A DNA stretch of 64,000 nt from an uncultured Brachybacterium sp. (GCF_947500705.1 NZ_CANMSY010000006.1:1-64000); one strand, 5' to 3'. Positions 15,665 to 25,064 are shown, counted from the first letter of the stretch. The notes: generated from the letters alone by a model not told the origin. Program-made: numbers and translations.

Positions 15665-18226
15665 TCAGGGACGGGTCGAGGCATCCCCGACGTGCGTGAT
15701 CGCGAGCACCGGCTCGCCTGCCTCATCGGTCGCCTCGAGGTCGAGCTCCGCCTCGATCGCCCAGTCGTGGTTGCCGTCCGGATCCGCGAGCACCTGCCGG
15801 ATCCGCCAGAGCTTCGACTCCTCCGTGATCTGCAGCAGCTGCGGCGACCGCGCAGGACCGTCGATCCCGACCTCGTCGTAGATGTCGTAGTACTCGTCCA
15901 TCACCGTCGCCCAGCGCGACCGGTCCCAGCCGGAGCCGCCGTCGAGCTCCGCCAGGCGAGCCTCCCGCTCGAAGGCGAAATGCTCGATGCGCTGCCACAT
16001 GGCGGCGCGCACCATCGTGCGCAGCACCTTGGTCTGGGCGGAGAGGCCCCGCGGGGTGGTGGGTCGGATCTCCGAGGCGCCGTCGGGGTCGGCGTCCTCC
16101 GGGTGGGTCAACGCCTCCCATTCATCCAGCAGGGAGGAGTCGATGCCGCGCACCAGCACGCCGAGCCATTCGATCAGGTCTTCGAGATCCTCGGTGCGCA
16201 GATCCTGCGGAATGGTGCGACGCATCGCCTGGTAGGCATCGGAGAGATAGCGCAGCACGATGCCTTCGGAGCGCTGAAGCCCGTAGCGCTGCACGAACTC
16301 GCTGAAGGTCTGCCCGGTCTCGTAGATCTCACGGACCACAGACTTGGGGGAGAGGTCATCGACGCGCACCCAGGGGCGGGAGCGTGCGTAGATCTCGAGC
16401 GCCGCCTCGAGGTCCTCCTCGAGCGGCTTCGGCCAGGTGACCTTGTCGAGCAGCGCCATCCGCTCGGTGTACTCGACACCGTCGGCCTTGAGCTCGCCGA
16501 GCAGCTCGCCCTTGGCGGAGTTCTGCTGCGCGAGCAGGATCTGGCGTGGGTCCTCGAGCACCGCTTCGATGATCGAGACGGTGTCCAGGGTGAGGGAGTC
16601 GGACTCCTCGTCGAGCGAGTCGATCATCGCGATCGCGAAAGGTGCCAGCGGCTGGTTCATGGTGAAGTCCAGCTGCAGGTCCTCGACCAGGGCGAAGCGG
16701 CGGCCGAGATGGTCGGGTGCGTCGAGCACCTCGATGATCTCCGCGTCCTTGAGCCCGCGGAAGATCTCGACGGCGTCCTTGACCAGCGTCAGCTTCTGCC
16801 CGGTGGTCTGATGGCTGGTCATGATCAGGTGGCGCCCGGAGCTGATCGCGTCCCCTGGCCGGGCGATCAGGGCGAGCACCATGCCGGCGGTGATCTTCAG
16901 ATGCGGCCGCAGCTGCTCCGGGGCGTTCTCGACCAGCTTGGTCATCGTCGCCTCGGACCAGGAGATCGCGCCCTCCGGCACCCGGGGCTTGGGTTCCTTC
17001 TTGCGCTTCTTGGCGTTGTTGGAGACCTTGCCGGCCTGCTCTCGGAGGCGGTGCTTGGCCCGCTCCTTCTCGAACTCGATCGTCCAGACGGGTGCCTGCA
17101 CCACCACATGACCGATGGTGTCGTAGCCCGCACGGCCGGCGCGACCTGCGATCTGGTGGAACTCGCGGGCGTTCAGCAGCCGCATCCGCTTGCCGTCGAA
17201 CTTCGCCAGCCCGGTGAGCAGCACGGTGCGGATCGGCACGTTGATGCCGACCCCGAGGGTGTCGGTGCCGCAGATGATCTTCATCAGTCCGGACTGCGCG
17301 AGCTTCTCCACCAGCCGCCGATATTTCGGCAGCATCCCGGCGTGGTGCACCCCGATGCCCTCACGCACGAGCCTGGAGAGGATCTGCCCGAAGCCCTTCG
17401 AGAAGCGGAAGTCCCCGATGATCTCGCGGATCTGGACCTTCTCCTCGGGGGAGAGGATCTTCTGGCCCTGCAGCGCCTGTGCCTGCTCGAGGGCATCCTT
17501 CTGGGTGAAGTGGACGATGTAGACGGGGGCATCGCGGTCGGTGAGGATCGTGGTGATCGTCTCCGGCAGCGGCTCCAGCGACCAGCGGAAGTCCAGCGGC
17601 ACCGGGCGAGGCGCATCGTCGATGACGGTGACATCCCGCTCGGTGCGCTCCGGGAGATCCTCGACGAAGCGCGTCACATCCCCGAGGGTCGCGCTCATCA
17701 GCACGAACTGGCAATCGGGAAGCTCGACCAGCGGCACCTGCCAGGCCCACCCGCGCTGCGAGTCGCCGTAGTAGTGGAACTCATCCATCACCGCCATGCC
17801 GACATCGCTGCCGGGTCCGTCGCGCAGCGCGTGGTTGGCGAAGATCTCTGCGGTGCACACGATGATCGGGGCATCGTGGTTGACGGCGGAGTCGCCGGTC
17901 ATCATGCCCACGTTCTCGGCCCCGAACTGCGCGACCAGGTCGAAGAACTTCTCACTCACCAGTGCCTTGATCGGAGCGGTGTAGTACGACTTCTCCCCAC
18001 GGGCCATCGCGGCGAAGATCGCGGCGTACGCGATCGTGGTCTTGCCGGAGCCGGTGGGGGTCGCGGCGATGACGTGGTCACCGGCGGCGATCGCCAGCAG
18101 CGCTTCCTCCTGATGCGGGTACAGGGTCCGGCCCACGGACTCCTGGGCCGCGATGAACCCGTCGACGATCGCGTCCTGTCCGGCGTCGGCGGAGCTGTCG
18201 GGCAGGAACGGCATCAGGAGGGGCAT
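15665..18226 (-). CDS. Ski2/Lhr-like DEAD/DEAH RNA helicase, DUF3516 type
   Basis: An 853-residue ATP-dependent helicase. The N-terminal RecA lobe has ATPTGSGKTT (Walker A), MDEFHYYGD (motif II, DEFH) and LMSATLGD (motif III); the second lobe has HHAGMLPKYRRLVE, GTDTLGVGINVPIRT and HQIAGRAGRAGYD (motif VI). The C-terminal third (from about residue 470) resembles the DUF3516 region found with such helicases in actinobacteria. Ski2/Mtr4-like enzymes act on RNA, but the substrate of this branch is not established to my knowledge. The start at 18226 is supported by a -10 hexamer CAGACT exactly 6 nt upstream. Confidence 0.88.
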   Translation of the reverse strand: MPLLMPFLPDSSADAGQDAIVDGFIAAQESVGRTLYPHQEEALLAIAAGDHVIAATPTGSGKTTIAYAAIFAAMARGEKSYYTAPIKALVSEKFFDLVAQFGAENVGMMTGDSAVNHDAPIIVCTAEIFANHALRDGPGSDVGMAVMDEFHYYGDSQRGWAWQVPLVELPDCQFVLMSATLGDVTRFVEDLPERTERDVTVIDDAPRPVPLDFRWSLEPLPETITTILTDRDAPVYIVHFTQKDALEQAQALQGQKILSPEEKVQIREIIGDFRFSKGFGQILSRLVREGIGVHHAGMLPKYRRLVEKLAQSGLMKIICGTDTLGVGINVPIRTVLLTGLAKFDGKRMRLLNAREFHQIAGRAGRAGYDTIGHVVVQAPVWTIEFEKERAKHRLREQAGKVSNNAKKRKKEPKPRVPEGAISWSEATMTKLVENAPEQLRPHLKITAGMVLALIARPGDAISSGRHLIMTSHQTTGQKLTLVKDAVEIFRGLKDAEIIEVLDAPDHLGRRFALVEDLQLDFTMNQPLAPFAIAMIDSLDEESDSLTLDTVSIIEAVLEDPRQILLAQQNSAKGELLGELKADGVEYTERMALLDKVTWPKPLEEDLEAALEIYARSRPWVRVDDLSPKSVVREIYETGQTFSEFVQRYGLQRSEGIVLRYLSDAYQAMRRTIPQDLRTEDLEDLIEWLGVLVRGIDSSLLDEWEALTHPEDADPDGASEIRPTTPRGLSAQTKVLRTMVRAAMWQRIEHFAFEREARLAELDGGSGWDRSRWATVMDEYYDIYDEVGIDGPARSPQLLQITEESKLWRIRQVLADPDGNHDWAIEAELDLEATDEAGEPVLAITHVGDASTRP

Positions 18227-18232
18227 GGTCCC

Positions 18233-18238
18233 AGTCTG
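18233..18238 (-). promoter_or_regulatory. -10 element for leaderless helicase mRNA
   Basis: On the minus strand CAGACT ends 6 nt before ATG 18226; no ribosome-binding site is present. Confidence 0.5.
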
Positions 18239-18430
18239 CCAGGGTGCTCGGACCCCGCCGAACGTCCCGCGGAGAGGACGGCGGTGGGCGTCACCCCGGG
18301 CGACGCACGGATCCTCCCCATGGCTCCTCCGTCCACACCCGGGCCATGGACCGCGACGCACGAGGCCTGCTGCCTCTACGGTGCGAGGATCCGGGCCGAT
18401 GGGGCGCGGGGACCAGGATGGGGAGAGGCC

Positions 18431-18634
18431 GTGGCGGGCATCGACTGCTGCTGCTCGGCCTGCGGGCGTGACCATCCTGATACCGAGGGTGGGAAGGATG
18501 CCCCGTGGCGGGCGCTGAGCTTCCGTCGACCGGACCGGTGCGTGGCGCTCCCGCGCCACCGGCGCCGGCGGAGGTCTCCGAGGAGATGTTCCTGGACCAC
18601 CAGCTGCACGACGAGGATGCCGAGGGCGGAATGA
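18431..18634 (+). pseudogene. Truncated DUF2199 gene remnant
   Basis: A GTG-initiated 67-codon frame with GAGAGG just upstream. Its first 36 residues align with the N-terminus of the intact DUF2199 protein at 19867: shared GID, C..CG..H, PW and F.RP spacing (here VAGIDCCCSACGRDHP and APWRALSFRRPDR). After that the similarity stops and the frame becomes an Arg-rich tail that ends early. It looks like a decayed duplicate; a functional small zinc-binding peptide is possible but less likely. Confidence 0.55.
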
Positions 18635-18739
18635 CCTCTGTGGGCACACCGGTGAACGGGATCCCCGGACGCCTGGACTCGAGGGGCGAGGCCGGGCGCG
18701 CGAGGCCGGCACCGGGGAGCGGAGCCGGCGGAGCAGAGC

Positions 18740-19693
18740 TCAGGTCGCGGGAACCTCGGCCAGCGGGGAGACCACCGCCAGCAGCCGCTCCCGCAGCGCG
18801 TCGGCCCTCGTCGCCAGCGCCCGCTGCCGCCGCACGTACTCGGCTTTGCCCGCCGGGGTCTCGATCGCGACCACCCCGTAGCCCAGCGGGCGCACGTCGT
18901 AGGGGCTCGCCTCCATGTCCAGCACCCGGGTCTCGCGCGCATGCTCGAAGCAGTCGAGCACGAGCTCCGACGGCACCAGCGGCGTGAGCTTCATGGCCCA
19001 CTTGTAGAGGTCCATCCCGACGTGGAGGCAGGCGGGGTTGTCGTTCTCGACCTGCAGGGCGCGGGTGGGCTCCGACGCATTGCGCGGCGTGGCCGACGGG
19101 GTGAAGAAGCGGAAGGCATCGATATGGGAGCACACCAGGTTCTCCCGTTCGACGACCGCGTCGGTCTCCGCCGGTGAGAGCCGCAGCGGAAGATCCTCAT
19201 GACGCTGCTCGCCGCCCGGCACCCGGTGCACCATCGCCCACTCGTGCAGGCCGAAGCAGCCGAACTCCGGTCGCCGCCGTGAGAGCGAGGACGCCGAGAG
19301 CAGCCGCGACATGAAGCCGAGCGCGTCACCGCGCTCGGCGAGGTATCGCGTGACATCGGCGCGACGCAGTGGCATGTGCCGGGGGTCGTCGAGGTACCAG
19401 GAGCGATGCCCTGCCTCGTCCAGGTCCGCGATCGCGGGACTGCCGTCGGCCCCGACATCCGCCGTCGCGTCGTAGGCGGCGTCCCATCCGGGGTGCCAGC
19501 GCCGCAACCGGGCGGGGGAGAACGGGTAGTAGGTGAACAGGAAGTCCTCGACCGCGTGCTTCTCGCCTCGGAGGCGCCGGGCGCGGTGGGCGGCGGTCAG
19601 CGCGTCGGCCCGGTCCTCGTGCGCGCGGCGGGCCTCGGTGGCCTCCTCGGCCGACAGCGTGCACGCCGGGGCGGCGAGGTGCGGGATGTTCAC
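18740..19693 (-). CDS. Predicted 3-methyladenine DNA glycosylase (actinobacterial)
   Basis: A 317-residue cytosolic protein of a conserved actinobacterial family that databases name 3-methyladenine DNA glycosylase; I recognise the family pattern but see no classical HhH or AAG motif, so the activity is a borrowed name. Conserved stretches are FLFTYYPFSPARLRRWHPGW, GLHEWAMVHR, CSHIDAFRFFTP, CLHVGMDLYKWAMKL and ETPAGKAEYVRRQRALA. The GTG start at 19693 follows CGGAGG. It is transcribed divergently from the intact DUF2199 gene and towards the DUF2199 remnant. Confidence 0.7.
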   Translation of the reverse strand: MNIPHLAAPACTLSAEEATEARRAHEDRADALTAAHRARRLRGEKHAVEDFLFTYYPFSPARLRRWHPGWDAAYDATADVGADGSPAIADLDEAGHRSWYLDDPRHMPLRRADVTRYLAERGDALGFMSRLLSASSLSRRRPEFGCFGLHEWAMVHRVPGGEQRHEDLPLRLSPAETDAVVERENLVCSHIDAFRFFTPSATPRNASEPTRALQVENDNPACLHVGMDLYKWAMKLTPLVPSELVLDCFEHARETRVLDMEASPYDVRPLGYGVVAIETPAGKAEYVRRQRALATRADALRERLLAVVSPLAEVPAT

Positions 19694-19866
19694 GGGGCCT
19701 CCGGGAGCGGGTGGGTGGACGACCGAGCCATCCTATGAGTACCCACGGTTCCTCCCCAGCGGACCACCATCCACAGAGTGGCGATCGCCATGGCCTCGCG
19801 CCGTCGAGTCTTCCTACGGTGGTCCTCATCCCGCGACAGAGCGTCGCAGGGGGAGGAGCGACCGAG

Positions 19867-20409
19867 ATGCCAGGTATCGACTACGACTGCGCCGGCTGCG
19901 GCCATCGCCATGAGGGGGCCGACGGCACAGTGGCGAACCCCTGGCCGCTGATCGAGTTCACCCGCCCCGAGGTGTACCTCCGGATGGACTCCTGGGAGCA
20001 GCTGACCCGCACCCGGTCCACCGATGAGCTGTGCCTGATCGACAACGGCCGCTCGGTCGACTGCTATCTCACGGGGTATCTGTCCCTCCCGGTCCTCGAG
20101 GAAGCGGCGATGCTCGTCTACATGCCGTGGGTCCAGGTGAGGGAGAAGGACTATCTCGATCTCGTCGAGCACTGGGAGCAGCCGCACTATCGCGGGGACT
20201 ATCTCGGCACGCTCGCCAGCGAACTTCCGGGCTGTGAGGACTCGCTGTCCGTCCCCGTACGGGTGATCGCTCCCGCGCGGAGGGCGCCCCTGGTCGTGCC
20301 GGAGCTGACCTCCGGGCACGCCCTGGTGCGCGAGGAGCAGGAGGGCATCAGCCGGCAGGAGGCCGAGCTGCGACTTCGGTCGATGCTGCTGGAGGACCCG
20401 GAGCACTGA
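19867..20409 (+). CDS. DUF2199 family protein
   Basis: A 180-residue protein of unknown function. The N-terminus carries a Cys/His group (YDCAGCGHRHEG) that could bind zinc, followed by PWPLIEFTRPEVYL, the family segment DNGRSVDCYLTGYLSLPVLE, and a C-terminal region with GHALVREEQEGISRQEAE. GGGAGGAG precedes ATG 19867. A decayed copy of its 5' end lies 1.4 kb upstream, on the other side of the divergent glycosylase gene. Confidence 0.75.
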   Translation: MPGIDYDCAGCGHRHEGADGTVANPWPLIEFTRPEVYLRMDSWEQLTRTRSTDELCLIDNGRSVDCYLTGYLSLPVLEEAAMLVYMPWVQVREKDYLDLVEHWEQPHYRGDYLGTLASELPGCEDSLSVPVRVIAPARRAPLVVPELTSGHALVREEQEGISRQEAELRLRSMLLEDPEH

Positions 20410-20475
20410 GCGAGGAGTCGGCGAACTCACCGCTCCGCATCAGCAGCACCAGCCGCAGAAGACCGCTCAGGCCGT

Positions 20476-21591
20476 TCAGACCTCGTCGAAGGGGGAGCTC
20501 TCGCCCTGCTCACCCCGGGCAGCGCCCTCGGCCAGCAGCTCGCGCACGCGGGGGATCACGACGGTGCCGTACAGCTCGATCGACTCCATCAGCTGCTGAT
20601 GCGGCATCGGCCCGTTCGCGTACTTCAGATCGAACCGGTCCACGCCGAGCGTGCGGATCGTCGAGGCGATCTTCTGCGCGACCGTCTCAGGAGAACCGGC
20701 GTACAGCGCGCCATGCTGCATCTCGGCATCGAACTCGGCGATGCCGGACGGGCCCCACCCTCGCTCGCGCCCGATCTCGTTGCGGTTGTGGATCCAGTGC
20801 GAGGCCAGCTGCTCCCGTGCGGTCGCGTCATCGGCGGCGATATGGCCGGGGGAGTGGACGCCGACGGGGAGGCTGTCGTTGCCCAGCTTCTCGTTCGCCT
20901 CATGGAACAGTCGGACGTACGGGGCGAAGCGATCGGCGGATCCGCCGATGATCGCGAGCATCAGGGGCAGGCCGTGGCGAGCCGCCCGCACCACCGAGTT
21001 CGGGCTGCCGCCGACCGCGACCCAGGTGGGCAGTGCGCGCTCGAGCGGCGGATAGAGCGACTGCTGCGTCAGAGGGGACCGTGTGGTGCCGGACCAGGTG
21101 ATCGGCTCCCCCTCGATCGCGGCGACGAGAAGGTCCAGCTTCTCCTCGAAGAGGGTCTCGTAGTCCTGCAGCGCGAACCCGAACAGCGGGAACGACTCCG
21201 TGAAGGAACCACGCCCCACCGTGAGCTCGGCGCGGCCCTGCGAGAGTGCATCCAGGGTCGAGAACCGCTCGACCACTCGCAGCGGATCGTCGGAGCTGAG
21301 CACGATCACCGCGGTACCGAGGGTGATCCGCTCGGTCCGTGCGGCGAGCGCAGCGAGCACGATGTCAGGGGCGCTGATGGCGAAGTCGGGGCGATGGTGC
21401 TCCCCGACGGAGAAGTGGTCGATGCCCACCCGGTCCGCGAGCTCCCCCTGCGCGATCACATCGCGGATCACCTGGGAGGCGGGGACGGGATCTCCGGACT
21501 GGTCGAGGGTGACATCGCCGAAGGTGTCCAGTCCGAAGGTCAGCCGTGAGGGCTCGATGGCGGTCGTGGTCCGCGTGGTCGGATCGGGCAT
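20476..21591 (-). CDS. LLM-class flavin-dependent oxidoreductase
   Basis: A 371-residue bacterial-luciferase-like TIM barrel expected to use F420 or FMN. Family features are FSVGEHHRPDFAISAPDIVLAA, the TERITLGTAVIVLSSDDPLRV strand, FSTLDALSQGRAELTVGRGSF and a C-terminal RFDLKYANGPMPH region. The substrate is unknown. It is transcribed towards the DUF2199 gene, with only 66 nt between stops. A possible minus-strand -10, TATACT, lies about 60 nt upstream. Confidence 0.85.
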   Translation of the reverse strand: MPDPTTRTTTAIEPSRLTFGLDTFGDVTLDQSGDPVPASQVIRDVIAQGELADRVGIDHFSVGEHHRPDFAISAPDIVLAALAARTERITLGTAVIVLSSDDPLRVVERFSTLDALSQGRAELTVGRGSFTESFPLFGFALQDYETLFEEKLDLLVAAIEGEPITWSGTTRSPLTQQSLYPPLERALPTWVAVGGSPNSVVRAARHGLPLMLAIIGGSADRFAPYVRLFHEANEKLGNDSLPVGVHSPGHIAADDATAREQLASHWIHNRNEIGRERGWGPSGIAEFDAEMQHGALYAGSPETVAQKIASTIRTLGVDRFDLKYANGPMPHQQLMESIELYGTVVIPRVRELLAEGAARGEQGESSPFDEV

Positions 21592-21836
21592 GAGGGTGCT
21601 CCATTCTGCGGCGCAGGCACCTGCACCGCGAGGGTCATTGATGATTCAAGTATAGCCCAGGGGGTGCTGGACGGGAAGGGTTCAGCCCTGCGGTGCAAAC
21701 GGTGGACGCCCGCGGACGGGGACTGCTCCCCATCGACGCCCTGGGCGATCCCCCTGCACGATGAGCGGACTCGCACGGTCCGCGCCGGCCTCCTGGTCGA
21801 CCCTCCCGGACGGTGCACCGATGTGGAGGTCACCCC

Positions 21837-22163
21837 ATGCGTCAGCGTTCGCGCACCCTCGTCCGCCCGCTCGTCCTCGCCGCCGGCGCCGGTCTCGCGC
21901 TCGCCGGCTGCGGAATGCTCGGCGACGGATCGGTCCCCGCGGAGGATGTCGAGACCCAGGTCACCGATCAGCTCACCGAGCTCGTCGGCCAGGCCCCCGA
22001 GGACGTCTCGTGCCCCGAGGACCTCCCCGCCGAAGAGGGCGCGGAGATGACCTGCGTGCTCAGCGCGGGCGACGAGACCATCGACGTCATGGTCATCGTC
22101 ACCTCGGTCCAGGACAGCGAGGTGACCTTCGACATCGAGGTCGCCGAAGAGGTCAACGGCTGA
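21837..22163 (+). CDS. DUF4333 lipoprotein
   Basis: A 108-residue predicted lipoprotein: basic N-terminus, hydrophobic LVLAAGAGLALAGC lipobox with the lipidated Cys at residue 23, then an acidic domain with a Cys pair (DVSCPEDL and MTCVLSAG) as in DUF4333 proteins. It should be anchored on the outer face of the cytoplasmic membrane. GGAGGT lies 6 nt before ATG 21837. The stop is 18 nt before the FAH-family gene, which has its own -10. Confidence 0.8.
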   Translation: MRQRSRTLVRPLVLAAGAGLALAGCGMLGDGSVPAEDVETQVTDQLTELVGQAPEDVSCPEDLPAEEGAEMTCVLSAGDETIDVMVIVTSVQDSEVTFDIEVAEEVNG

Positions 22164-22168
22164 CGCCC

Positions 22169-22174
22169 TAGACT
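22169..22174 (+). promoter_or_regulatory. -10 element before the FAH-family gene
   Basis: TAGACT ends 7 nt before ATG 22182; it implies a leaderless or near-leaderless mRNA. Confidence 0.45.
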
Positions 22175-22181
22175 GACGGGC

Positions 22182-22967
22182 ATGCGTATCGCCCGATTCA
22201 CCACCGGTGAAGACCCCATGTACGGCATCGTCCAGGAGAAGGACGGCCGGGACATGGTCTATGGGATCACCGGTGACCCCCTGTACACAGAGATCCGACC
22301 CACCGGCACCGTCGTGCCGCTCGAGGATGTGCGCCTGCTGGCGCCCGTCATCCCCCGCTCCAAGGTGGTGTGCGTCGGCCGCAACTACGCCGCGCATGCC
22401 GCCGAGATGGGCAACGAGGTGCCGGAGCAGGCCCTCTACTTCCTCAAGCCCAACACCGCCGTCGTCGGCCCCGGCGATCCGGTGGTGCTGCCCTCCTACA
22501 GCCAGGAGGTGAGCCTCGAGGCCGAGCTCGCCGTGGTCATCAAGCGGATGGCCAAGAACCTCGCCCCCGAGCAGGTCGCCGACCATGTGCTCGGGTACAC
22601 CTGCGCCAATGACCTCACCGCGCGCGATGCGCAGCGGGAGGAGGATCAGTGGTTCCGGGCCAAGGCCTTCGACACCTCGTGCCCCATCGGGCCCTGGATC
22701 GAGACCGATCTGGATCCCGCGGCCGGTGTTGGGCTCGCCATCTCCAGCGCCGTCGACGGCGAGATCGCGCAGCAGGGCAGCACTGCGGACATGGTCCGAT
22801 CCGTCGCGGAGCTGATCGCAGAGATCTCCTCGGTGGTCACCCTGCTGCCCGGGGATCTCGTCCTGACCGGCACTCCGGCCGGGGTGCGCAGCGTCCCCGC
22901 CGGCGTCTCGGTCGACATCACCGTCGAGGGAATCGGCACTCTGACCAACCCGATCGTGCGCCGTTGA
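22182..22967 (+). CDS. Fumarylacetoacetate hydrolase-family protein
   Basis: A 261-residue FAH-fold enzyme acting on a 2-oxo acid or acylpyruvate-type substrate. Family marks are [33 protein letters not shown], the metal-binding Glu pair in [27 protein letters not shown], and [17 protein letters not shown]. The exact reaction (acylpyruvase, oxaloacetate decarboxylase or tautomerase, 2-hydroxyhepta-2,4-diene-1,7-dioate isomerase) cannot be told. In actinobacteria it commonly sits just before gltX, as here (62-nt gap). Confidence 0.87.
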   Translation: MRIARFTTGEDPMYGIVQEKDGRDMVYGITGDPLYTEIRPTGTVVPLEDVRLLAPVIPRSKVVCVGRNYAAHAAEMGNEVPEQALYFLKPNTAVVGPGDPVVLPSYSQEVSLEAELAVVIKRMAKNLAPEQVADHVLGYTCANDLTARDAQREEDQWFRAKAFDTSCPIGPWIETDLDPAAGVGLAISSAVDGEIAQQGSTADMVRSVAELIAEISSVVTLLPGDLVLTGTPAGVRSVPAGVSVDITVEGIGTLTNPIVRR

Positions 22968-23029
22968 GCGGCACGCCCTCCTCCCTCGACCTCGACAACG
23001 CCCTCGACACCTCCTCAGGAGCATCTCGC

Positions 23030-24559
23030 GTGACCACCGCCCCCGCCTCGATCTCGACCCCGACCGGCACCGCCGACGAGGTCCGCGTACGCTTCTGCCC
23101 CAGCCCCACCGGCACCCCTCACGTGGGGATGGTGCGCACCGCCCTGTTCAACTGGGCCCATGCCCGCCATCACGGCGGCAAGCTGATCTTCCGCATCGAG
23201 GACACCGACGCGGCGCGCGACAGCGAGGAGTCCTACCACCAGCTGCTCGACGCGATGCGCTGGCTCGGCATCGACTGGGACGAGGGCGTCGAGGTGGGCG
23301 GACCCGACGGCCCCTACCGTCAGTCGCAGCGCGGGGACATCTACCAGGACGTCATCGAGAAGCTGAAGGCGTCCGGGCACATCTATGAATCCTTCTCCAC
23401 CGCGGAGGAGATCGTGGAACGCCACAGGGCGGCGGGCCGCGACCCGCAGCTGGGCTACGACGGCTACGACCGCGACCTCACCGACGAACAGAAGGCCGCG
23501 CTCCGCGCCGAAGGGCGCGAGCCCACCTGGCGGCTGCGAATGCCCGAGGAGGACATCACCTTCACCGACATGGTGCGCGGTGAGATCACCTTCAAGCACG
23601 GCACCACGCCGGACTTCGTGGTGGTCCGCGCCAATGGCAAGCCGCTGTACACGCTGGTCAACCCGATCGATGATGCGCTGATGCGGATCACCCATGTGCT
23701 GCGCGGCGAGGACATCCTGTCCTCCACCCCTCGTCAGATCGCGCTCTATCGGGCACTGATCGAGATCGGTGTCGCGCAGCGGATGCCCGAGTTCGGACAC
23801 CTGCCCTACGTGATGGGGGAGGGCAACAAGAAGCTCTCCAAGCGCGACCCCCAGGCGGATCTCTTCCTCTATCGGGAGCAGGGCTTCATCCCCGAGGGCA
23901 TGGTGAACTACCTGTCTCTGCTGGGCTGGGGCTACAGCGCTGACGAGGACATCTTCAGCCGCGCCCAGCTGGTCGAGCGCTTCGATGCCTCGGCGGTGAA
24001 CCCCAACCCGGCTCGCGTGGACCTCAAGAAGGCCACCGCCATCAACGCGGACCACATCCGGCTGCTGCCGGAGGCGGAGCTCGCCGAGCGCCTGCTCCCG
24101 TACCTCCAGGCCGGTGGGGTGCTGGGCGAGGACGTGACCGAGCAGCAGCGCGCACTGGTCGCCGCGGCCACCCCGCTGGTCCAGACCCGCATGAACCTCC
24201 TCGGCGAGGCACCCGAGCTGATGGGCTTCCTGTTCACCGCCGACGAGGACCTCGAGGTCCAGGATGATGCGCTGAAGAAGCTCGGCGATGATCCCGCCGC
24301 AGTGCTCGAGCGTGCGATCACCGAGGTCGAGGCGATCAGCGAGGATGCCTTCACGGCAGAGGCCCTCGAGCCGGCGCTGCGGGGAGCGATCGTCGACGAC
24401 ATGGGGGTCAAGCCCCGCCTCGCCTTCGGACCGCTGCGCAGCGCGATCTCCGGGCGCAGGATCTCCCCGCCCCTGTTCGAGTCGATGGAGCTGCTGGGCA
24501 AGCCGTCGAGCCTCGCCCGCCTGCGCTCGCTGCACGCTCGGCTGGCCGCAGAGGGCTGA
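23030..24559 (+). CDS. gltX: Glutamyl-tRNA synthetase
   Basis: Charges tRNA-Glu with glutamate; in actinobacteria using the GatCAB route it also misacylates tRNA-Gln. The 509-residue class I enzyme has [12 protein letters not shown] (HIGH motif as HVGM) and KKLSKRDPQ (KMSKS motif), and a helical anticodon-binding C-terminal third. GTG 23030 follows AGGAG by 8 nt; the first about 20 residues are a Thr/Ala/Pro-rich extension. Just downstream lie one tRNA-Gln and two tRNA-Glu genes, its likely substrates. Confidence 0.95.
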   Translation: MTTAPASISTPTGTADEVRVRFCPSPTGTPHVGMVRTALFNWAHARHHGGKLIFRIEDTDAARDSEESYHQLLDAMRWLGIDWDEGVEVGGPDGPYRQSQRGDIYQDVIEKLKASGHIYESFSTAEEIVERHRAAGRDPQLGYDGYDRDLTDEQKAALRAEGREPTWRLRMPEEDITFTDMVRGEITFKHGTTPDFVVVRANGKPLYTLVNPIDDALMRITHVLRGEDILSSTPRQIALYRALIEIGVAQRMPEFGHLPYVMGEGNKKLSKRDPQADLFLYREQGFIPEGMVNYLSLLGWGYSADEDIFSRAQLVERFDASAVNPNPARVDLKKATAINADHIRLLPEAELAERLLPYLQAGGVLGEDVTEQQRALVAAATPLVQTRMNLLGEAPELMGFLFTADEDLEVQDDALKKLGDDPAAVLERAITEVEAISEDAFTAEALEPALRGAIVDDMGVKPRLAFGPLRSAISGRRISPPLFESMELLGKPSSLARLRSLHARLAAEG

Positions 24560-24628
24560 GGTGGGGTGACCTCGGGGGCGCTGTGGGGCAGGGTGCCGAG
24601 CCTCACAGCGTCCAGGGCCCTTCTCGCT

Positions 24629-24657
24629 TTGTACTCCGAACGAGAACCCGGTAGAGT
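24629..24657 (+). promoter_or_regulatory. tRNA cluster promoter
   Basis: -35 TTGTAC (24629-24634), exact 17-nt spacer, -10 TAGAGT (24652-24657). It is about 95 nt upstream of tRNA-Gln. Confidence 0.6.
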
Positions 24658-24750
24658 CTTACCTCGGTACGGCATGCAGAACGGTTCGGAAATTCCACGG
24701 AAACCACCGGGGAACAGCACGGAAATTACTGCAGAAAGTACTTCTCACCA

Positions 24751-24822
24751 TGGGGTATGGTGTAATTGGCAACACAGCGGTTTCTGGTACCGTCGTTCTA
24801 GGTTCGAGTCCTGGTACCCCAG
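24751..24822 (+). tRNA. tRNA-Gln(CTG)
   Basis: 72 nt. The acceptor arms TGGGGTA/TACCCCA pair fully, and the anticodon loop is TTCTGGT with anticodon CTG (reads CAG). The T arm contains GGTTCGAGTCC. 3' CCA is not encoded. Confidence 0.95.
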
Positions 24823-24855
24823 CGCTACGCGGCACGTCAGTGCCGCACGGCCCGC

Positions 24856-24928
24856 GCCCCGTTCGTCTAGCGGCCTAGGACGCCGCCCTCTCACGGCGGT
24901 AACACCGGTTCAAATCCGGTACGGGGTA
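24856..24928 (+). tRNA. tRNA-Glu(CTC), copy 1
   Basis: 73 nt. Acceptor GCCCCGT/ACGGGGT, anticodon stem CCGCC/GGCGG with loop CTCTCAC (anticodon CTC, reads GAG), and a T arm with GGTTCAAATCC. CCA is not encoded. Confidence 0.95.
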
Positions 24929-24932
24929 CGAC

Positions 24933-24952
24933 GCGAGATCCTCGGATCTCGC
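24933..24952 (+). other. Hairpin between the two tRNA-Glu genes
   Basis: GCGAGATC-CTCG-GATCTCGC, a perfect 8-bp stem (9 bp if the loop closes to 2 nt). With no T run it is more likely an RNA-processing landmark than a terminator. Confidence 0.5.
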
Positions 24953-24956
24953 TCCA

Positions 24957-25029
24957 GCCCCGTTCGTCTAGAGGCCTAGGACGCCGCCCTCTCACGGCGG
25001 TAACACCGGTTCAAATCCGGTACGGGGTA
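24957..25029 (+). tRNA. tRNA-Glu(CTC), copy 2
   Basis: 73 nt, identical to copy 1 apart from one base in the D loop (TAGAGGCC instead of TAGCGGCC). Same anticodon CTC. It appears to be a tandem duplicate in one transcript. Confidence 0.95.
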
Positions 25030-25034
25030 CGAGC

Positions 25035-25064
25035 AGGAGTCGACACTTCCCAGTGTCGGCTCCT
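25035..25064 (+). terminator. Terminator of the tRNA cluster
   Basis: 12-bp stem AGGAGTCGACAC/GTGTCGGCTCCT (one G-T pair), 6-nt loop, then TTTCGTC, starting 5 nt after the last tRNA. Confidence 0.8.

Larger units (their letters stand above)
18227..18739. other. Gene-poor 513-nt stretch with a gene remnant
   Basis: Between the helicase start and the end of the glycosylase gene. It holds the helicase -10, a broken DUF2199 gene (18431-18634) and about 100 nt with no recognisable coding. The part just before the remnant shares short blocks with the region before the intact DUF2199 gene (CTCCCCA, TCCACA, GCCATGG, CTACGGTG in the same order). Confidence 0.6.

Noticed and set aside
15647-18634. Plus-strand open frame of nearly 1000 codons opposite the helicase gene
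   Set aside because: Shadow of the helicase; only its last 67 codons resemble a real gene (the DUF2199 remnant).
24559-24574. Terminator after gltX (GAGGT...ACCTC)
   Set aside because: Only a 5-bp stem with no T run; too weak to call.
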